Of a stretch of 64,000 nt of DNA, positions 61,931 through 64,000 are shown piece after piece (the stretch's first letter is position 1; each line of letters starts with the position of its first letter). Source of the stretch: PHBD01 sp964578535 (GTDB taxonomy: Bacteria; Desulfobacterota; Syntrophia; Syntrophales; PHBD01); NCBI GenBank assembly GCA_964578535.1, contig CAZODI010000006.1, positions 43,899 to 107,898 on the forward strand. The letters run 5' to 3'. The position numbers and the translations under genes are program-made. The notes under the pieces were generated by a model. The model had not been told where the DNA came from. It searched no databases and was given only the letters and a program-made list of their open reading frames with translations.

Positions 61931-63034
61931 TCACTCTGTGGTAATAGAAAAAACATTCACCGGATCGTCGATATTCTTGAACTTCATGGGGCCTTTCGAC
62001 GTGGAGACGGCCTCCACGAACTCATCCTGTACCTGAAGGGATGCAGAATAACGGTTCATCTGTTCCAGGGTCTCCCCGGTCGCCAGGATTTCCCCGCCCG
62101 AGGCTCCACTGCACAGGCGGGAGGTCAGATTGACCAGGTGTCCCAGGGCAGTATACTCCATACGGTTGGCAGTACCCACGTTGCCCACGACAACGGTTCC
62201 CGAGGCCACACCGATGCCGATGGCCCCGGAGGGTTTGCCGGCGGCCAGCCGGGCTTCGATCCACTCTTTGTGTAGTTTCTGCATGGAGGCCGCAGCACTC
62301 AACGCTTGCCAGGCGTGGGCCTCGTGGCGCAGAGGAGCCCCGAAGATTGCCATCAGTCCGTCCCCGAGGAACTTGTCCACCATGCCGTCCATATCTTCGA
62401 CGCACTTCACCATGTTGCCCAGAAAGGAATTCACGGTTTCCTGGATCTCCTCCGGGGAGAGGCGGCTGCCAAGGGCTGTGAATCCGCGCATGTCCACGAA
62501 AAGGATCGAGACTTCGCGCTTGTCCATCTTCAGGAACTCGTCGATGTGCGTCTCCTTCAACTGGTCGATGACCCGCGAGGACACGTAACGGGAGAAGGCG
62601 CTTTCCAGGAACTGGTTTTTCTCCTTCAGGTACTCCCTTGCGCTTTGCAGCATAAGGTGGTTCCTGACCCGTGCCATGACGATGGGCGGGCTCACCGGTT
62701 TGGTGATGTAATCGACGGCGCCGAGTTCCAGACCCTTCTGCTCGTCCTCGACATCGGTCTTCGCCGTGAGGAAGATCACCGGGATTTCACTGGTGGCATT
62801 GTTTTCCTTCAGCCGCCGGCACACCTCGTAGCCGTCGATCCCGGGCATCATGATGTCCAGCAGGATCAGATCCGGAGGGTCCTGGGACATGGCGATCTGC
62901 AGGGCCTTGTCGCCGTTGAGGGCGACCTTGGTCTTGTATAGGTCCTTCAGCAGTGAGGTCATCAGGGCGAGGTTGTCCGGTGCGTCATCGACGATGAGGA
63001 CGGTCTGCTTCTTGGCTTTTTCGTCAGCGCTCAT
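61931..63034 (-). CDS. Response regulator with class III adenylate/guanylate cyclase domain
   Basis: A 367-aa cytoplasmic signal-output protein. The receiver domain (about residues 10-130) has DDAPDN, the phosphoacceptor Asp in LILLDIMMPGIDG, the FLTAKTD and YITKP motifs. After a linker the class III cyclase domain (about 165-340) has FVDMRGFT and DKFLGDGLMAIFG, with metal-binding Asp residues in both. It would make cAMP or cGMP upon phosphorylation. It follows another response regulator on the same strand and lies downstream of an Hpt-containing kinase. Confidence 0.9.
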   Translation of the reverse strand: MSADEKAKKQTVLIVDDAPDNLALMTSLLKDLYKTKVALNGDKALQIAMSQDPPDLILLDIMMPGIDGYEVCRRLKENNATSEIPVIFLTAKTDVEDEQKGLELGAVDYITKPVSPPIVMARVRNHLMLQSAREYLKEKNQFLESAFSRYVSSRVIDQLKETHIDEFLKMDKREVSILFVDMRGFTALGSRLSPEEIQETVNSFLGNMVKCVEDMDGMVDKFLGDGLMAIFGAPLRHEAHAWQALSAAASMQKLHKEWIEARLAAGKPSGAIGIGVASGTVVVGNVGTANRMEYTALGHLVNLTSRLCSGASGGEILATGETLEQMNRYSASLQVQDEFVEAVSTSKGPMKFKNIDDPVNVFSITTE

Positions 63035-63102
63035 ATCTCCCCCACTTTTGGTTCATCATGCGGGCAAATGGCCGGGACCCGTCTTGCTCCCGTTGGTTGT
63101 AT

Positions 63103-63543
63103 TCACCAGAGATCTGCCCGCTCCAGTCTTTCCTTTAAATATTCGGTCATTCTCTTCAACCGGAGGTGGGTCCGGACGCGGGCCAGGACGATCGGGGGAC
63201 TGATTGGTTTCGTGATATAATCGACAGCGCCGAGGTTCAACCCCTTCAACTCGTTTTCCATATCGGTCAGGGCAGTAAGAAAGATGACCGGAATATCCAC
63301 CGTCTGGGAATCGCCTTTCAGAACGCCGCAAACCTCGTAGCCGTCCATTTCCGGCATCATGATGTCAAGCAGGATGAGGTCCGGCGGTTCCCCTGAAAAG
63401 GCGATCTTGAGGGCATCCTTACCGGTGGTGGCCACCTTGACCCGGTAAAGGTCCTTCAAGAAGCCGGTGAGCATCGTGAGGTTCTCCGGCGCGTCATCGA
63501 CGACCAGGATGGTCTGTTTCTCCTGTTGATTTGACTGTTCCAT
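63103..63543 (-). CDS. Response regulator receiver protein
   Basis: A 146-aa single-domain response regulator, nearly all receiver: DDAPENL, LILLDIMMPEMDGYEV with phosphoacceptor Asp near residue 62, FLTALTD and DYITKP. It is a close paralogue of the receiver half of the next gene downstream, apparently by tandem duplication. A C-terminal coiled tail (RMTEYLKERLERADLW) replaces the cyclase domain. No output domain, so it may act by phosphate competition or protein contact. Confidence 0.9.
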   Translation of the reverse strand: MEQSNQQEKQTILVVDDAPENLTMLTGFLKDLYRVKVATTGKDALKIAFSGEPPDLILLDIMMPEMDGYEVCGVLKGDSQTVDIPVIFLTALTDMENELKGLNLGAVDYITKPISPPIVLARVRTHLRLKRMTEYLKERLERADLW

Positions 63544-63570
63544 TCTCCCCTGTCTCCTTTTCGAGGATGG

Positions 63571-64000
63571 TCATGATGCAATATTGAATTCCTTATCGTG
63601 TTCTCTAAGAATATCGAGGGATTTTCCAAAATCGTACTGATTCAGTGCGTTCTCCAGGGAGGCATAAATCTCCGTTCCGAGCACGCCGCGGAACGCCTCC
63701 CTTTCCGCATCCAGATAATCCACGGCCTCGCTGTCGTCCTGCTCCAGGTACTCTGTAATTTTCAACCAGATTTCCCGGGCCTTGTCCGCGTCGACCGCCA
63801 CAACGGTCTCCTCTGCTGATTCCGGCTTCGCCAGGCTCCCCCCCCTCAGTCCCGCCACCAGCTTTCCGTGGGCATCGGCAAGGGGCAACAGCAGCGCTTC
63901 GATGGTTTCCCGATCCCCCCGCTCCTTGATTGCTTTCTCCACCCGGGCGGCCAGCTCCTGGATCTTCGTGGCCCCGATGTTGCCGCTCACCCCCTTGGCC
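63571..64000 (-). CDS. C-terminal part of a histidine kinase/Hpt protein (runs off the window)
   Basis: Partial gene of which about 143 codons lie in the window; translation continues past 64000 with no stop upstream. KGVSGNIGATKIQELAARVEKAIKERG corresponds to the segment just after the phosphorylated His of an Hpt domain (HSLKG-VSGNIGA), so the His itself lies just outside. The rest is a helical tail (IWLKITEYLEQDDSEAVDYLD, then LNQYDFGKSLDIL). A role is inferred: phosphotransfer to the two response regulators downstream. A GTG at 63990 could be misread as a start. Confidence 0.75.
   Translation of the reverse strand, partial: AKGVSGNIGATKIQELAARVEKAIKERGDRETIEALLLPLADAHGKLVAGLRGGSLAKPESAEETVVAVDADKAREIWLKITEYLEQDDSEAVDYLDAEREAFRGVLGTEIYASLENALNQYDFGKSLDILREHDKEFNIAS

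Overview
The window is GC-rich bacterial chromosome dominated by acyl-CoA chemistry: six acyl-CoA dehydrogenases, three intact DUF35 zinc-ribbon/OB-fold proteins, four thiolase-fold proteins, two AMP-forming acyl-CoA ligases, a BKACE cleavage enzyme, a CoA-transferase and two old-yellow-enzyme (OYE) type flavin reductases (one broken). It also has a minimal SUF Fe-S system, EAL and HD-GYP signalling proteins, a MacAB-TolC type exporter and a cyclase/response-regulator locus. This suits an anaerobic or syntrophic fatty/aromatic-acid degrader of the Desulfobacterota (Syntrophales-like). That placement is inference from gene content; there is no rRNA or marker gene to fix it.

Layout. (a) 1-6 kb: an acyl-CoA dehydrogenase, a PAS/HD-GYP protein, a DUF4197 protein, a TerC-type membrane protein and an EAL phosphodiesterase. 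(b) 6.0-12.7 kb, minus strand: a lipoprotein, a ferredoxin, a FabK/nitronate-monooxygenase-like flavoprotein, SufC, SufB/D and a remarkable cyclic-nucleotide-binding/acetate kinase/PduL triple fusion, closely packed and probably one operon. (c) 13.7-25.5 kb, minus strand: a long acyl-CoA operon that appears to begin with its own TetR regulator, next to a 30-bp palindromic operator. It holds two thiolase-fold proteins lacking the catalytic Cys and His, a tandem-SCP2/DUF35 fusion, a second DUF35 protein, a BKACE enzyme, three acyl-CoA dehydrogenases and a ligase. (d) 25.6-38.4 kb: a DUF2845 protein, TolC-MacA-MacB genes, a peptide-binding lipoprotein, a LysM amidase, MetF and an XRE/membrane-protein pair.

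(e) 39.45-61.84 kb: a tRNA-Arg(CCG) gene followed by two apparent genomic islands in tandem. The 3' part of the tRNA, from the anticodon stem through CCA, recurs as a perfect 51-bp copy at 53011 and as a decayed copy (6 mismatches) at 61789. Both downstream copies are preceded by a homologous ~160-bp right-end sequence at identical spacing. Island 1 (13.6 kb) carries TetR, SDR, CoA-transferase, enoyl-CoA hydratase, two acyl-CoA dehydrogenases, DUF35 and two catalytically complete SCP-x-like thiolases, with several pseudogenes near its borders. Island 2 (8.8 kb) carries an acyl-CoA ligase, a secreted protein of unknown function, a caspase-like/DUF1566 protein, an SMP-30 protein, an intact OYE-type reductase and a truncated amidohydrolase. 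I see no integrase in either. (f) 61.9-64 kb: two response regulators (one with a class III cyclase domain) and the 3' end of an Hpt-containing sensor protein that runs out of the window.

Working together: ligases and the CoA-transferase activate acids; dehydrogenases, hydratase, SDR and thiolase-like proteins oxidise and cleave them; the kinase/PduL fusion could turn acetyl- or propionyl-CoA into acid plus ATP. The thiolase-like pair of the chromosomal operon probably does not perform thiolysis, and is one of the most interesting targets here together with the kinase fusion and the tandem islands.
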